From assembly GCF_000302595.1 (NCBI RefSeq), contig NZ_JH947126.1, positions 711,223-775,222 of the forward strand: DNA of 64,000 nucleotides, read 5' to 3'. Each line of letters begins with the position of its first letter. Position 1 is the stretch's first letter. Of the stretch, positions 8,657 through 18,203 are shown in pieces. Under the pieces are notes generated by a model. It had not been told where the DNA came from, searched no databases, and worked only from the letters and a program-made list of their open reading frames with translations. This DNA is from Pedobacter arcticus A12 (GTDB lineage Bacteria > Bacteroidota > Bacteroidia > Sphingobacteriales > Sphingobacteriaceae). The position numbers and the translations under genes were made by a program.

Positions 8657-10435
8657 ATGAAATATTTCAGGCATCACCAGCTTGTATTAAAATTTGTTTA
8701 TAGTCATTTAAGCAGAAGTCAGTTTTTAATTTTATCGGGAGTTTTAGTTGGATTGTCTGCCGGATTAGCTGCCGTTTTCTTAAAGATTGTTGTCCACAAT
8801 ATCCACTTGCTGATAGATCATCAGCTTGAAGTTTTCGAATACCCTTTTCTTAACCTTTTTTTACCTGCTATTGGTATTTTACTCACTGTTTGGGTGGTCA
8901 AAACTTTTCTACACGGTAGAGATGGAAAGGGCGTTTCAAAAATCCTGACCGATATTTCTCAAAGATCCGGTGTAGCGGCCCGCTCAAAAATGTATTCGCA
9001 AATGATTGCCAGCGGACTTACTGTTGGTTTTGGTGGTTCGGCCGGGTTAGAAGGACCAATTGCGGTAACCGGCGCAGCTATCGGTTCAAACTTTGCCCGT
9101 ACTTATCGGCTTAGCTACCGCGAAAGGATTCTTTTACTAGCTTGTGGCGCCGCAGCGGGTATAGCAGCAGTTTTTGATGCACCTATTACAGGGGTAATGT
9201 TTGCCATTGAAGTAATTTTAGTTGGCGTAGTTTTTTCTGATTTTATTCCCCTTATTGTAGCTGCCGTTTGCGGTGCGCTCATCTCCAAAATAATTTTAAA
9301 CGATGAGATCCTCATCAACTTTAACAGTTTACAAGAATTCAATCACGCAAACGTCCCCTATTACCTGGTACTCGGTGTTTTTTGTGGTTTAGTTTCTGTG
9401 TATTACGCCAAGTGCACCAACAGGGTCGAACATTTTTTCTCCCACCAATTAAAATGGAATAACTATTCAAAAGCGCTATTAGGTGGTTTAATCATCGCCG
9501 TTTTATGTTTCGCCTTCCCTCCTCTTTTTGGCGAAGGCTACGGAAGCGTAAAATCATTAGCATCGGCACACCCCGAAGAGATATTGAAAGGGAGTTTTTT
9601 TAATATAGATGGCTATGGCGATTGGCCCATGATTATTTTTGTAGGCCTTATTTTTTTAACAAAAGTATTTGCAACTTCCATTACCTTAGCCAGTGGCGGC
9701 AGTGGCGGCAATTTTGCGCCATCTTTATTTAATGGTGCGTTCTTAGGGTTCTTTTTCGCCAGTATCCTCAATAAACTGAAGTTTGTTAATTTGCCTGTCA
9801 GCAACTTTACTTTAGTGGGCATGTGCGGTATTTTAAGTGGCGTAATGTACGCACCTCTAACAGGGATTTTCCTCATTGCCGAAGCCACAGGCGGTTATAA
9901 CCTGATGATTCCTTTGATGCTCGTTTCTTGCACCTCATACGCCATTGCAAAGGTTTTTGAGCCTTATTCCATGGACTTAAAGCACTTAGCTGCCGAAAAG
10001 AAAATTTTTACCGAAGATTACGACCAAAATATTTTAGGTTTAATTAAGTCTCACGAGGTGGTAGATAAAGACTACGAAACAATTTACGACGACAGCAGTT
10101 TAACCGAACTTATTATGGTTTTAAGGCAGTCTACGCGTAATATCATTGTTTGTAAAGATAGAGAAGAGAAATACCAAGGATTTATAGTTTTTGATAAAGT
10201 ACGCAAAGTGCTTCTAGATCCTGAACTGCAACAAACACTTACTGTAAAGGAATTGATTTTGACTACCAAGTACCGGGTAAACATGGATGAAGGTGTTGAT
10301 GAGATTATTGCCAAATTCGACGCGGCCGATTTATGGAATTTGCCTGCTTTTGAGAATGGAATTTTCATCGGTTTCATCTCAAAAACGAAATTACTAACCG
10401 CTTACAGAGATAAATTAAAGTTAACGACCAGCTAA
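8657..10435 (+). CDS. ClC-family chloride channel or antiporter with CBS-like tail
   Basis: Membrane protein of 592 residues of the ClC fold. Selectivity-filter signatures are visible: GSAGLEGP (about residues 128-135, equivalent to GxEGP) and GGSGGNFAPSLF (about 346, the GxFxP motif). The intracellular C-terminal part (about 450-592) looks like a CBS pair for nucleotide or redox sensing. The first filter motif, normally GSGIP, reads GKGVSK, as in many bacterial ClC relatives. Whether it is a channel or a proton antiporter cannot be read safely. Its TAA overlaps the hemF ATG. Confidence 0.87.
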   Translation: MKYFRHHQLVLKFVYSHLSRSQFLILSGVLVGLSAGLAAVFLKIVVHNIHLLIDHQLEVFEYPFLNLFLPAIGILLTVWVVKTFLHGRDGKGVSKILTDISQRSGVAARSKMYSQMIASGLTVGFGGSAGLEGPIAVTGAAIGSNFARTYRLSYRERILLLACGAAAGIAAVFDAPITGVMFAIEVILVGVVFSDFIPLIVAAVCGALISKIILNDEILINFNSLQEFNHANVPYYLVLGVFCGLVSVYYAKCTNRVEHFFSHQLKWNNYSKALLGGLIIAVLCFAFPPLFGEGYGSVKSLASAHPEEILKGSFFNIDGYGDWPMIIFVGLIFLTKVFATSITLASGGSGGNFAPSLFNGAFLGFFFASILNKLKFVNLPVSNFTLVGMCGILSGVMYAPLTGIFLIAEATGGYNLMIPLMLVSCTSYAIAKVFEPYSMDLKHLAAEKKIFTEDYDQNILGLIKSHEVVDKDYETIYDDSSLTELIMVLRQSTRNIIVCKDREEKYQGFIVFDKVRKVLLDPELQQTLTVKELILTTKYRVNMDEGVDEIIAKFDAADLWNLPAFENGIFIGFISKTKLLTAYRDKLKLTTS

Positions 10436-11349
10436 TGCTTGATAAAAACACAATCGCAAACGACTTCAAAGCTATCCAACACGATATTGTAGAAAAACTC
10501 ACTGCTTTAGATGGCGGAGCACTTTTCGAAACTGAAATTTGGGAACGCCCGGGTGGTGGCGGTGGTGAAAGTAAAGTTATCCAGAATGGTGCGCTGATTG
10601 AAAAAGGTGGTGTAAACTTCTCTGCAGTGTATGGGAAATTACCGGACGCGGTAAAAAAATCCTTTAAAACAGATCAAGAAGATTTCTTTGCAACCGGAGT
10701 TTCTATTGTTTTACATCCGCATAACCCTTGGGTGCCTATTATTCACATGAACATCCGTTATTTTGAAATGCAAGGCAACGGAAACGAAACGCTCCGTTGG
10801 TTTGGTGGCGGTATAGATGTTACACCGCACTACGTTATTGAGGATGATGCAAAAGGATTTCATCAGTTTATCAAAAACACTTGCGATCGCTCTGACCCAA
10901 ATTTTTACCCAAAATTCAAAACCTGGGCAGATGACTATTTTTATATCAAACACAGAGAGGAAACTCGTGGTATCGGCGGTATATTTTATGATCGTTTAAC
11001 ACCAGAATCAACCGGCATCAGCTGGGAGCAAATTTTTGAATTTTCTAAAAACGTTGGCAACTCTTTTGTGCCCATTTACACCCAGCTTGTCAAAAACACT
11101 CGCGAAAAGCATTTTACTTTAGAAGAAAAGCAATGGCAGTTTCAGCGCAGAAGCCGTTATGCAGAATTTAATTTGGTTTACGATTCTGGTACAAAATTCG
11201 GTTTACAAACCGATGGACGCATCGAATCTATTCTAATGAGTATGCCACCAATGGCTTCTTGGGTCTATGATTATAAAGCGTTGCCAGACAGCGCCGAAGC
11301 TAAAACTATGGCATTGTTAAAAAAGGGAATCGACTGGACTGGGAGTTAA
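10435..11349 (+). CDS. hemF: Oxygen-dependent coproporphyrinogen III oxidase
   Basis: Converts coproporphyrinogen III to protoporphyrinogen IX in haem synthesis, using oxygen, in the cytoplasm. The 304 residues match the family length. Conserved blocks visible are GGGGGESKVIQNGALIEKGG near the N terminus, FGGGIDVTPHYV in the middle and RRSRYAEFNLVYDSGTKFGL near the C terminus. The start codon overlaps the ClC stop, indicating translational coupling. Its presence implies an aerobic haem-making organism. Confidence 0.95.
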   Translation: MLDKNTIANDFKAIQHDIVEKLTALDGGALFETEIWERPGGGGGESKVIQNGALIEKGGVNFSAVYGKLPDAVKKSFKTDQEDFFATGVSIVLHPHNPWVPIIHMNIRYFEMQGNGNETLRWFGGGIDVTPHYVIEDDAKGFHQFIKNTCDRSDPNFYPKFKTWADDYFYIKHREETRGIGGIFYDRLTPESTGISWEQIFEFSKNVGNSFVPIYTQLVKNTREKHFTLEEKQWQFQRRSRYAEFNLVYDSGTKFGLQTDGRIESILMSMPPMASWVYDYKALPDSAEAKTMALLKKGIDWTGS

Positions 11350-11368
11350 GTTTAATAGAGTGAATGAA

Positions 11369-11400
11369 GGATAGACTTCCCTCTCGTGAACTGTCTATCC
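11369..11400 (+). terminator. Hairpin downstream of hemF
   Basis: GGATAGAC and GTCTATCC form an 8-bp perfect stem with a 16-base loop, followed by a modest T-containing tract. Probable terminator for the MFS-ClC-hemF run; the T tract is weak. Confidence 0.45.
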
Positions 11401-11574
11401 ATTTGCTGTTTTAATTTACGATTATAGATTTCCATTCGTATTTACGCCGGTACTTAGACTGAGGGAGCGCCCAGTTTTGAAATGAGTATACACCAAATCA
11501 TACATCTTTTTATCGAAATCCTGTAAGAATGCGGGTGACTGTCTGCCCTATCTTTGTATAACAAACAAAGCGAA

Positions 11575-13809
11575 ATGGACAAAACAGAAAATATAGAAAC
11601 GATCTCCATCCCTGTATTAGGCATGACATGTGCTGCCTGTGCAAGCAGCGTAGAAAGTATGATCGGTTCACAAAGTGGTGTTGATAAAGCATCAGTGAAC
11701 TACGCCACCCAATCCGTTAAAGTTTCTTACCATCCCGACCAAATACAGCCATCCGATTTTCAAAAAGTGCTTCAGGGTATTGGTTATGATTTGATATTGG
11801 ATACAGAAAGCGGTAAAGAAAAACAGGAAGAAGTACAACGCAACAATTACCAGACACTCAAAAAACGCATCATCGCAGCAGCGATTTTAACTTTACCCGT
11901 AGTCATCATAGGTATGTTTTTCATGGATATGAAGTGGGGGAACTATTATATGTGGGCTTTAACCACGCCTGTTTTGTTTGTTTTTGGGAAAAGCTTTTTT
12001 ATTGGTGCGTTTAAGCAAGCCCGTCACGGAAGAGCCAATATGGACACTTTAGTTGCTTTGAGTACGGGGATTGCCTATTTATTCAGTGTGTTTAATACTT
12101 TAAACCCTGAATTTTGGCATCGCCGTGGTTTGCATCCACATGTTTATTTTGAAGCTGCCGCCGTGGTAATCGTTTTTATTATGCTGGGCAAGCTATTGGA
12201 AGAGCGGGCAAAATCCAACACCTCTTCTGCCATCAAAAAACTGATCGGCCTGCAACCTAAAACAGTGCTTATAATTACTGAAGCTGGCGAAAAAGAAATA
12301 CCGATTTCGGATGTTCATATCAATGATCAGCTATTGGTACGCTCCGGAGAAAAAATCCCCGTTGACGGGGAAGTTTATCAGGGAAGTTCTTACGTGGACG
12401 AAAGCATGATTTCCGGAGAACCTGTGGCGGTCGCGAAAAATAAAGGCGACAAAGTTTTTGCAGGCACCATCAATCAAAAAGGAAGCTTCCGTTTTACCGC
12501 CGAAAAAGTGGGTGGAGAAACAATGCTGGCGCAGATTATTAAAATGGTGCAGGATGCGCAAGGCTCAAAAGCGCCGGTACAAAAACTGGTAGATAAAATT
12601 GCTGGAATATTTGTACCTGTAGTAATGGCGATTGCTTTGCTTACGCTGTTGACTTGGGTGCTAGTTGGTAGTGAAAATGCTTTTACCCATGGCATGTTAG
12701 CAATGGTAACCGTGTTAGTAATTGCCTGCCCATGTGCCTTAGGACTTGCAACACCTACCGCAATTATGGTAGGTATTGGTAAAGGTGCAGAAAACGGGAT
12801 CCTAATTAAAGATGCGGAAGCATTGGAATCGGGGCATAAAGTAAATGCAGTGGTGCTGGATAAAACAGGAACACTTACCAAAGGTACGCCCGAAGTAACA
12901 GAACTGATCTGGTTGGGAGATTCGCAAAATAACCAGCAAATGCTGAAAAAGATATTTTTCAGCTTGGAACAGCAATCCGAACATCCGCTTGCGGAAGCTA
13001 TTGTTAAACATTTGAAAGCTGAAAGCAATGCTACGCTACAAGTAAGCGAGTTCGAAAGTTTGACTGGCAAAGGTGTGAAAGCCGCTTACGATGGTCAAAC
13101 TTATTGGGCGGGCAGTCATAAAATTTTGAAAGACCTGCAAATTGTTGTACCCGAGGATCTACAAAACAAAGTAAATGCTTTACAGCAACAGGCTAAAACG
13201 GTTATCTACTTTACAAATCAAACCCAAGTGATCTCCATTGTTGCCATTGCTGATCAAATTAAGGAAGGTTCTGCAAAAGCTGTACAAGAACTATTACACC
13301 AAGGCATTGCGGTGTATATGCTTACCGGCGACAATCAGCAAACTGCAGCTGCGGTTGCTAAGCAAGTTGGAATTACCAATTTCAAAGCAGAAGTATTGCC
13401 ATCTGACAAGGCAGATTTTGTTCAAGAGCTACAAAAGCAAGGTAAAGTAGTCGCCATGATTGGCGACGGAATTAATGACAGCCAGGCGTTGGCACAGGCT
13501 GATGTTTCCATTGCGATGGGAAAAGGTTCTGATATAGCGATTGACGTTGCAAAAATCACATTGGTATCTTCAGATTTGATGCAGGTGCCAAAAGCAATAC
13601 GCTTATCGCGACTGACAGTGCGTACCATCAGGCAAAACTTATTTTGGGCATTCATTTATAACTTAATCGGTATCCCTATTGCAGCGGGAATTTTGTATCC
13701 GATAAATGGATTTTTATTGAACCCGATGATTGCCGGAGCGGCGATGGCGCTAAGTTCTGTATCTGTAGTGAGCAACAGTCTGAGATTAAAATTTTCTAAA
13801 TTAATTTAA
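11575..13809 (+). CDS. copA: Copper-translocating P1B-type ATPase
   Basis: Pumps cuprous ion (or silver) out of the cytoplasm with ATP. Domains in order: one N-terminal HMA domain with GMTCAAC (C19 and C22), transmembrane helices, the CPC ion site in CPCALGLATP (about C385), the phosphorylated aspartate in DKTGTLTKG (about D429), the HP locus SEHPLAEAI and the hinge GDGINDS. The second ATG (11575) is chosen because the HMA domain begins there; the upstream seven codons look unnatural. Starts a copper island with an HMA chaperone and an AraC regulator downstream. The CPC motif and YN in the last helices support Cu(I). Confidence 0.93.
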   Translation: MDKTENIETISIPVLGMTCAACASSVESMIGSQSGVDKASVNYATQSVKVSYHPDQIQPSDFQKVLQGIGYDLILDTESGKEKQEEVQRNNYQTLKKRIIAAAILTLPVVIIGMFFMDMKWGNYYMWALTTPVLFVFGKSFFIGAFKQARHGRANMDTLVALSTGIAYLFSVFNTLNPEFWHRRGLHPHVYFEAAAVVIVFIMLGKLLEERAKSNTSSAIKKLIGLQPKTVLIITEAGEKEIPISDVHINDQLLVRSGEKIPVDGEVYQGSSYVDESMISGEPVAVAKNKGDKVFAGTINQKGSFRFTAEKVGGETMLAQIIKMVQDAQGSKAPVQKLVDKIAGIFVPVVMAIALLTLLTWVLVGSENAFTHGMLAMVTVLVIACPCALGLATPTAIMVGIGKGAENGILIKDAEALESGHKVNAVVLDKTGTLTKGTPEVTELIWLGDSQNNQQMLKKIFFSLEQQSEHPLAEAIVKHLKAESNATLQVSEFESLTGKGVKAAYDGQTYWAGSHKILKDLQIVVPEDLQNKVNALQQQAKTVIYFTNQTQVISIVAIADQIKEGSAKAVQELLHQGIAVYMLTGDNQQTAAAVAKQVGITNFKAEVLPSDKADFVQELQKQGKVVAMIGDGINDSQALAQADVSIAMGKGSDIAIDVAKITLVSSDLMQVPKAIRLSRLTVRTIRQNLFWAFIYNLIGIPIAAGILYPINGFLLNPMIAGAAMALSSVSVVSNSLRLKFSKLI

Positions 13810-13830
13810 CAATCAATAAAACAAAAAATC

Positions 13831-14043
13831 ATGGAAACATTAAAATTTAAAACCAATATTAAATGTGGCGGATGTATAAATGCGGTAACTCCTCACTTAA
13901 ACAACTTATCAGGCGTTGATAAATGGGAAGTTGACACGCAAAATCCAGATAAGGTATTAACTGTAGAGAGTGGAACCGGGCTAGAAAGTCAAAAAGTTAT
14001 TGACACCCTTAAAGACGCGGGCTACACGGCAGAAACGCTATAG
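13831..14043 (+). CDS. Copper-chaperone-like HMA protein
   Basis: A 70-residue single heavy-metal-associated domain, presumably carrying Cu(I) to the ATPase encoded 21 bp upstream. The metal site is CGGC in TNIKCGGCINAV, the usual beta-alpha-beta loop. The C-terminal strand DTLKDAGYTAETL closes the ferredoxin-like fold. No signal peptide, so it is cytoplasmic. Ends just before a strong terminator, implying a two-gene copA-chaperone transcript. Confidence 0.88.
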   Translation: METLKFKTNIKCGGCINAVTPHLNNLSGVDKWEVDTQNPDKVLTVESGTGLESQKVIDTLKDAGYTAETL

Positions 14044-14059
14044 TTAAACCCAATTTTTC

Positions 14060-14102
14060 AGCAAACATCATGTCGGCATTCGGCTTGATGTTTGCTTTGT
14101 TT
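14060..14102 (+). terminator. Strong terminator after the copper genes
   Basis: AGCAAACATCA and TGATGTTTGCT form an 11-bp perfect stem, followed by TTGTTT. Confidence 0.8.
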
Positions 14103-14216
14103 AAACGATTTTCCTGTAAATTAGATTATGCTTACGAACGATTCGTTTCCGCCATAACAAATTGATTAGGTTGTTTTTATCATTGCTTATTTCACGCTAA
14201 TTATCTTAAAAATAAA

Positions 14217-14780
14217 ATGTTATTAAATATAAAAAACATGGTTTGTGATCGTTGCATTCTTGTTGTTAAGCAACAATTAGAGCACATGGATTTACAAGTC
14301 GCGGAAATTTCTTTGGGTACGGCAGTTGTTTCTCCTGATCCTTCAGAAAGTAAGTTAAGTGAAATTGCTTCTTCGCTCAATATACTCGGATTTGAGTTGA
14401 TGGAAAAGGATAAAGACAAACTGATTGAGCGTATGCGTAATGTAATTATAGAACTTATACACCATACAGATTTGCCAGAGTTACATGTCAACTTTAGCCA
14501 AGCACTTACCGAGCGTTTGCATAAAGATTACAGCTATTTAAGTCGTTTGTTTTCGGATAGTGAAGGCATTACCGTAGAAAAGTTTATCATCCAACAAAAA
14601 ATTGAGAAAGTAAAAGAACTGCTTCAATACGGAGAACTCAACCTTAATGAAATTGCTTGGAAAATGGGCTACAGCAGTAATTCGCACCTTTCTAATCAGT
14701 TTAAAGCAGTTACCGGGCAATCCCCTAGGGAGTTTAAGGCAGTGGAGTCAAACGAGCGAAAACCTCTGGATAAGATATAA
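14217..14780 (+). CDS. AraC-family regulator with HMA-like N-terminal domain
   Basis: A 187-residue protein with two parts. Residues 1-65 resemble an HMA fold, with a CxxC in NMVCDRC, predicted strands and the ending GFELMEKD. Residues about 90-180 form the AraC double helix-turn-helix: SYLSRLF, QQKIEKVKELL, LNEIAWKMGYSSNSHLSNQFK, ending TGQSPREF. The likely job is copper-dependent control of the neighbouring copA/chaperone pair or of the lost multicopper oxidase downstream. Metal sensing by the CxxC is inferred, not shown. Confidence 0.8.
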   Translation: MLLNIKNMVCDRCILVVKQQLEHMDLQVAEISLGTAVVSPDPSESKLSEIASSLNILGFELMEKDKDKLIERMRNVIIELIHHTDLPELHVNFSQALTERLHKDYSYLSRLFSDSEGITVEKFIIQQKIEKVKELLQYGELNLNEIAWKMGYSSNSHLSNQFKAVTGQSPREFKAVESNERKPLDKI

Positions 14781-14829
14781 GTCTTTATTCTATAATCTGG
14801 GAAATATTAAGAAAAATGATAAAAAAGAT

Positions 14830-14996
14830 AATTACAGGAATGATTTATATGTTCCAGATACCACAGTAACTTATGGCGGTAAATCAAAAAGAGCCATAGT
14901 CGCTAACCGTAGCATTCCGATGCCTACTTTAACCTTTACCTAGGGTGATACTGCCTTGATTTATGTCCACAACAATTTAAAAGAAGAGACGTCTTT
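14830..14996 (+). pseudogene. Remnant of a multicopper oxidase N terminus
   Basis: One frame reads NDLYVPDTTVTYGGKSKRA, then NRSIPMPTLTFT, a TAG stop at 14941-14943, then GDTALIYVHNNLKEETSL. This matches the first cupredoxin block of CopA-type multicopper oxidases, where TFxEGDxxxxxVHN and ETSLHWHG are expected. Sequence identity ends exactly before the copper-ligand HWHG, where the tandem repeat array begins. The start, most of the body and all copper sites are missing, so it is non-functional. It lies right after the copper regulator, consistent with a once-larger copper resistance locus. Confidence 0.65.
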
Positions 14997-15745
14997 AAAT
15001 AAGAACAATTTATCTTGATTCTTGTGCCTTGACTCTTTCTTCTAATATAGAAAATTTTGGAGCTGAGAAGAATTGAAAGTTGAATGCTTTGCAAATTGTT
15101 TAATCATAGAAAATCAATTTTAATACTAAGATCAGGTTGTCTTGGCTCTTATGTCTTGGCTCTTGATTCTAAATAAGAACAAATTATCTTAATTCTTGTG
15201 CATTGACTCGTTCTTCTAATATAGAAAATTTTGGAGCTGAGAAGAATTGAAAGTTGAATGCTTTGCAAATTGTTTAATCATAGAAAATCAATTTTAATAC
15301 TAAGATCAGGTTGTCTTGGCTCTTATGTCTTGGCTCTTGATTCTAAATAAGAACAAATTATCTTAATTCTTGTGCATTGACTCGTTCTTCTAATATAGAA
15401 AATTTTGGAGCTGAGAAGAATTGAAAGTTGAATGCTTTGCAAATTGTTTAATCATAGAAAATCAATTTTAATACTAAGATCAGGTTGTCTTGGCTCTTAT
15501 GTCTTGGCTCTTGATTCTAAATAAGAACAAATTATCTTAATTCTTGTGCATTGACTCGTTCTTCTAATATAGAAAATTTTGGAGCTGAGAAGAATTGAAA
15601 GTTGAATGCTTTGCAAATTGTTTAATCATAGAAAATCAATTTTAATACTAAGATCAGGTTGTCTTGGCTCTTATATCTTGGCTCTTGATTCTAATTAAGA
15701 ACAATTTATCTTGATTCTTGTGTCTTGACTCTTTATTCTAATTAG
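14997..15745. repeat. Tandem array, 174-bp unit, about 4.3 copies
   Basis: Four consecutive units of 174 bp start at 15000, 15174, 15348 and 15522, with a partial fifth at 15696-15745. Inner units are nearly identical; the outer edges diverge. Each unit contains shorter sub-repeats such as CTTGGCTCTTATGTCTTGG. No open frame runs through it and no spacers alternate, so it is not a CRISPR. It fills the gap between the oxidase remnant and the aconitase gene. The rest of the gap (15746-15849) is AT-rich leader. Confidence 0.9.
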
Positions 15746-15849
15746 AAACCTTCCAAATTATTGTCCTATTACATAAAACTAACATACATAAACACAATTT
15801 TTTATAAATTAGCATCCGAATTTAAGATACAAGAAAACCAATTCAGAAA

Positions 15850-18117
15850 ATGGCATTTGACATAGACATGATTGAAAAGGTATACGCAAATTTTGCAAGC
15901 CGTGTAGAAGCAGCTCGTAAAGTTGTTGGCAAACCTTTAACCCTTACAGAAAAAATATTATACGCTCACCTTTGGGACGGCGAAGCAACACAAACCTACG
16001 AAAGAGGAAACTCTTACGTTGATTTTGCGCCAGACCGCGTAGCTATGCAAGATGCAACTGCACAAATGGCTTTATTGCAGTTTATGCAAGCTGGTAGGTC
16101 TAAAGTTGCTGTGCCTTCAACAGCACATTGCGATCACTTAATTCAAGCTAAAGTTGGTGCAGAAACAGATTTAAACAAAGCAAATACAGAAAGTAAAGAA
16201 GTTTTTGATTTCTTAGGTTCTGTTTCAAATAAATACGGTATCGGTTTTTGGAAACCAGGTGCTGGTATTATTCACCAAGTAGTTTTAGAAAACTACGCAT
16301 TCCCAGGCGGAATGATGATTGGTACAGATTCTCACACGGTTAACGCCGGTGGTTTAGGTATGTTAGCAATTGGTGTAGGTGGTGCAGATGCTTGTGATGT
16401 AATGGCAGGCTTACCTTGGGAGCTAAAATTCCCAAAACTAATTGGCATCAAATTAACTGGAAAACTTAGCGGCTGGACAGCTCCAAAAGATGTGATTTTA
16501 AAAGTTGCAGGTATTTTAACTGTAAAAGGTGGAACCGGAGCAATTGTTGAATATTTTGGTGAAGGTGCAACTTCCATGTCATGTACTGGAAAAGGAACCA
16601 TTTGTAACATGGGTGCAGAAATTGGCGCAACCACTTCAACTTTCGGTTACGATGAGTCAATGGAGCGTTATTTACGTTCAACTGGACGTAATGATGTTGC
16701 TGATGCTGCAAACAGAGTTAAAGAACATTTAACCGCCGATGCAGAAGTTTATGCAAATCCGGAACAATATTTTGACGAAGTAATTGAAATTAATCTTTCA
16801 ACATTAGAACCACATTTAAACGGTCCGTTTACACCAGATTTGGCAACACCAGTTTCTAAAATGAAAGACGCGGCTGCAGCTAACGATTGGCCTTTAACAG
16901 TTGAGTGGGGATTAATTGGTTCTTGTACAAACTCATCTTACGAAGATTTATCAAGAGCAGCTTCAATCGCCCGTCAGGCTATTGAAAAACAATTAGGCAC
17001 TAAATCTTCTTTCGGGATTAACCCAGGCTCTGAGCAGGTACGCTACACAGCACACAGAGATGGTCTATTACAAACTTTCGAAGAATTAGACGCTACAATT
17101 TTCACCAACGCCTGCGGTCCATGTATTGGTATGTGGGACAGAGTTGGTGCTGAAAGGCAAGAAAGAAACACCATTGTTCACTCTTTCAATAGAAACTTTG
17201 CTAAAAGAGCAGATGGAAATCCAAACACTTGTGCATTTGTAGCTTCTCCAGAAATGGTTGCAGCAATCGCAATTTCAGGACGTTTAGATTTTAATCCACT
17301 AACAGATACTTTAACCAACGCAAAAGGCGAACAAGTAATGTTAGATGCACCTTACGGCGATGAATTACCTACAAAAGGTTTCGCGGTAGAAGATGCAGGC
17401 TACCAAGCTCCAGCAGCAGACGGCTCAGGCGTTGAGGTGATTGTATCTCCTACTTCACATCGTTTACAATTGCTAGAGCCTTTCAAAGAATGGGAAGGTA
17501 CAGACCTTAAAGGTTTAAAACTGTTGATCAAAGCAAAAGGAAAATGTACTACTGACCATATTTCTATGGCAGGTCCTTGGTTAAAATTCCGTGGTCACTT
17601 AGATAACATTTCAAACAACATGTTAATTGGTGCTATCAATTTCTATAACGAGAAAACAGACAACGTTAAAAACCAATTAACCGGCGAATACGGACCAGTT
17701 CCAGCTACACAACGAGAATACAAAGCAGCAGGGATTGGAAGTATTGTAGTGGGCGATGAAAATTACGGCGAAGGTTCTTCCAGAGAACACGCTGCAATGG
17801 AGCCACGTTTCTTAGGTGTTAGAGCGGTATTGGTAAAATCATTTGCTCGTATCCACGAAACAAACCTAAAGAAACAAGGAATGTTAGGTTTAACTTTTGT
17901 TGACACTGCAGATTACGATAAAATCCAAGAAGATGACAACATCGACATCAATGGCTTAACCACATTTACTCCGGGCAAACCTTTGGAAATTGTATTGAAC
18001 CATGCTGATGGAAGTGTTGATAAATTTAATGTAAACCACACTTACAACGCTCAGCAAATTGAGTGGTTTAAAGCAGGTGCCGCACTTAATATCATCCGTA
18101 AAAACATCATAGCTTAA
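15850..18117 (+). CDS. Aconitate hydratase, mitochondrial-type
   Basis: TCA-cycle enzyme interconverting citrate and isocitrate with a 4Fe-4S cluster. The 755 residues match the mitochondrial aconitase class. Cluster cysteines are C359 in GSCTNSS and C422 and C425 in ACGPCIGM. The substrate-binding block [11 protein letters not shown] and the swivelling C-terminal domain with [13 protein letters not shown] are present. A terminator follows 30 bp downstream. A second, larger aconitase of a different subfamily lies 6.8 kb away. This one is a strong candidate for the main respiratory enzyme; that is inference. Confidence 0.93.
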   Translation: MAFDIDMIEKVYANFASRVEAARKVVGKPLTLTEKILYAHLWDGEATQTYERGNSYVDFAPDRVAMQDATAQMALLQFMQAGRSKVAVPSTAHCDHLIQAKVGAETDLNKANTESKEVFDFLGSVSNKYGIGFWKPGAGIIHQVVLENYAFPGGMMIGTDSHTVNAGGLGMLAIGVGGADACDVMAGLPWELKFPKLIGIKLTGKLSGWTAPKDVILKVAGILTVKGGTGAIVEYFGEGATSMSCTGKGTICNMGAEIGATTSTFGYDESMERYLRSTGRNDVADAANRVKEHLTADAEVYANPEQYFDEVIEINLSTLEPHLNGPFTPDLATPVSKMKDAAAANDWPLTVEWGLIGSCTNSSYEDLSRAASIARQAIEKQLGTKSSFGINPGSEQVRYTAHRDGLLQTFEELDATIFTNACGPCIGMWDRVGAERQERNTIVHSFNRNFAKRADGNPNTCAFVASPEMVAAIAISGRLDFNPLTDTLTNAKGEQVMLDAPYGDELPTKGFAVEDAGYQAPAADGSGVEVIVSPTSHRLQLLEPFKEWEGTDLKGLKLLIKAKGKCTTDHISMAGPWLKFRGHLDNISNNMLIGAINFYNEKTDNVKNQLTGEYGPVPATQREYKAAGIGSIVVGDENYGEGSSREHAAMEPRFLGVRAVLVKSFARIHETNLKKQGMLGLTFVDTADYDKIQEDDNIDINGLTTFTPGKPLEIVLNHADGSVDKFNVNHTYNAQQIEWFKAGAALNIIRKNIIA

Positions 18118-18145
18118 TAATAAATATATTATTACAATCACTCAA

Positions 18146-18184
18146 ATAAGCAGTCCTTTAACCCAAAAAGACTGCTTATTTTGA
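18146..18184 (+). terminator. Terminator after aconitase
   Basis: ATAAGCAGTC and GACTGCTTAT form a 10-bp stem, followed by TTTGATTTT. Confidence 0.8.
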
Positions 18185-18203
18185 TTTTGAACAATTTCAA
18201 TTC

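Noticed and set aside
12474-13070. Long antisense frame inside copA
   Set aside because: A shadow frame of a well-supported gene, with no family features of its own. The same applies to antisense frames at 29873-30271 and 54308-54739.
14997-15745. Tandem repeats considered as a CRISPR array
   Set aside because: Units are 174 bp and contiguous with no unique spacers, and no cas genes are in the window.
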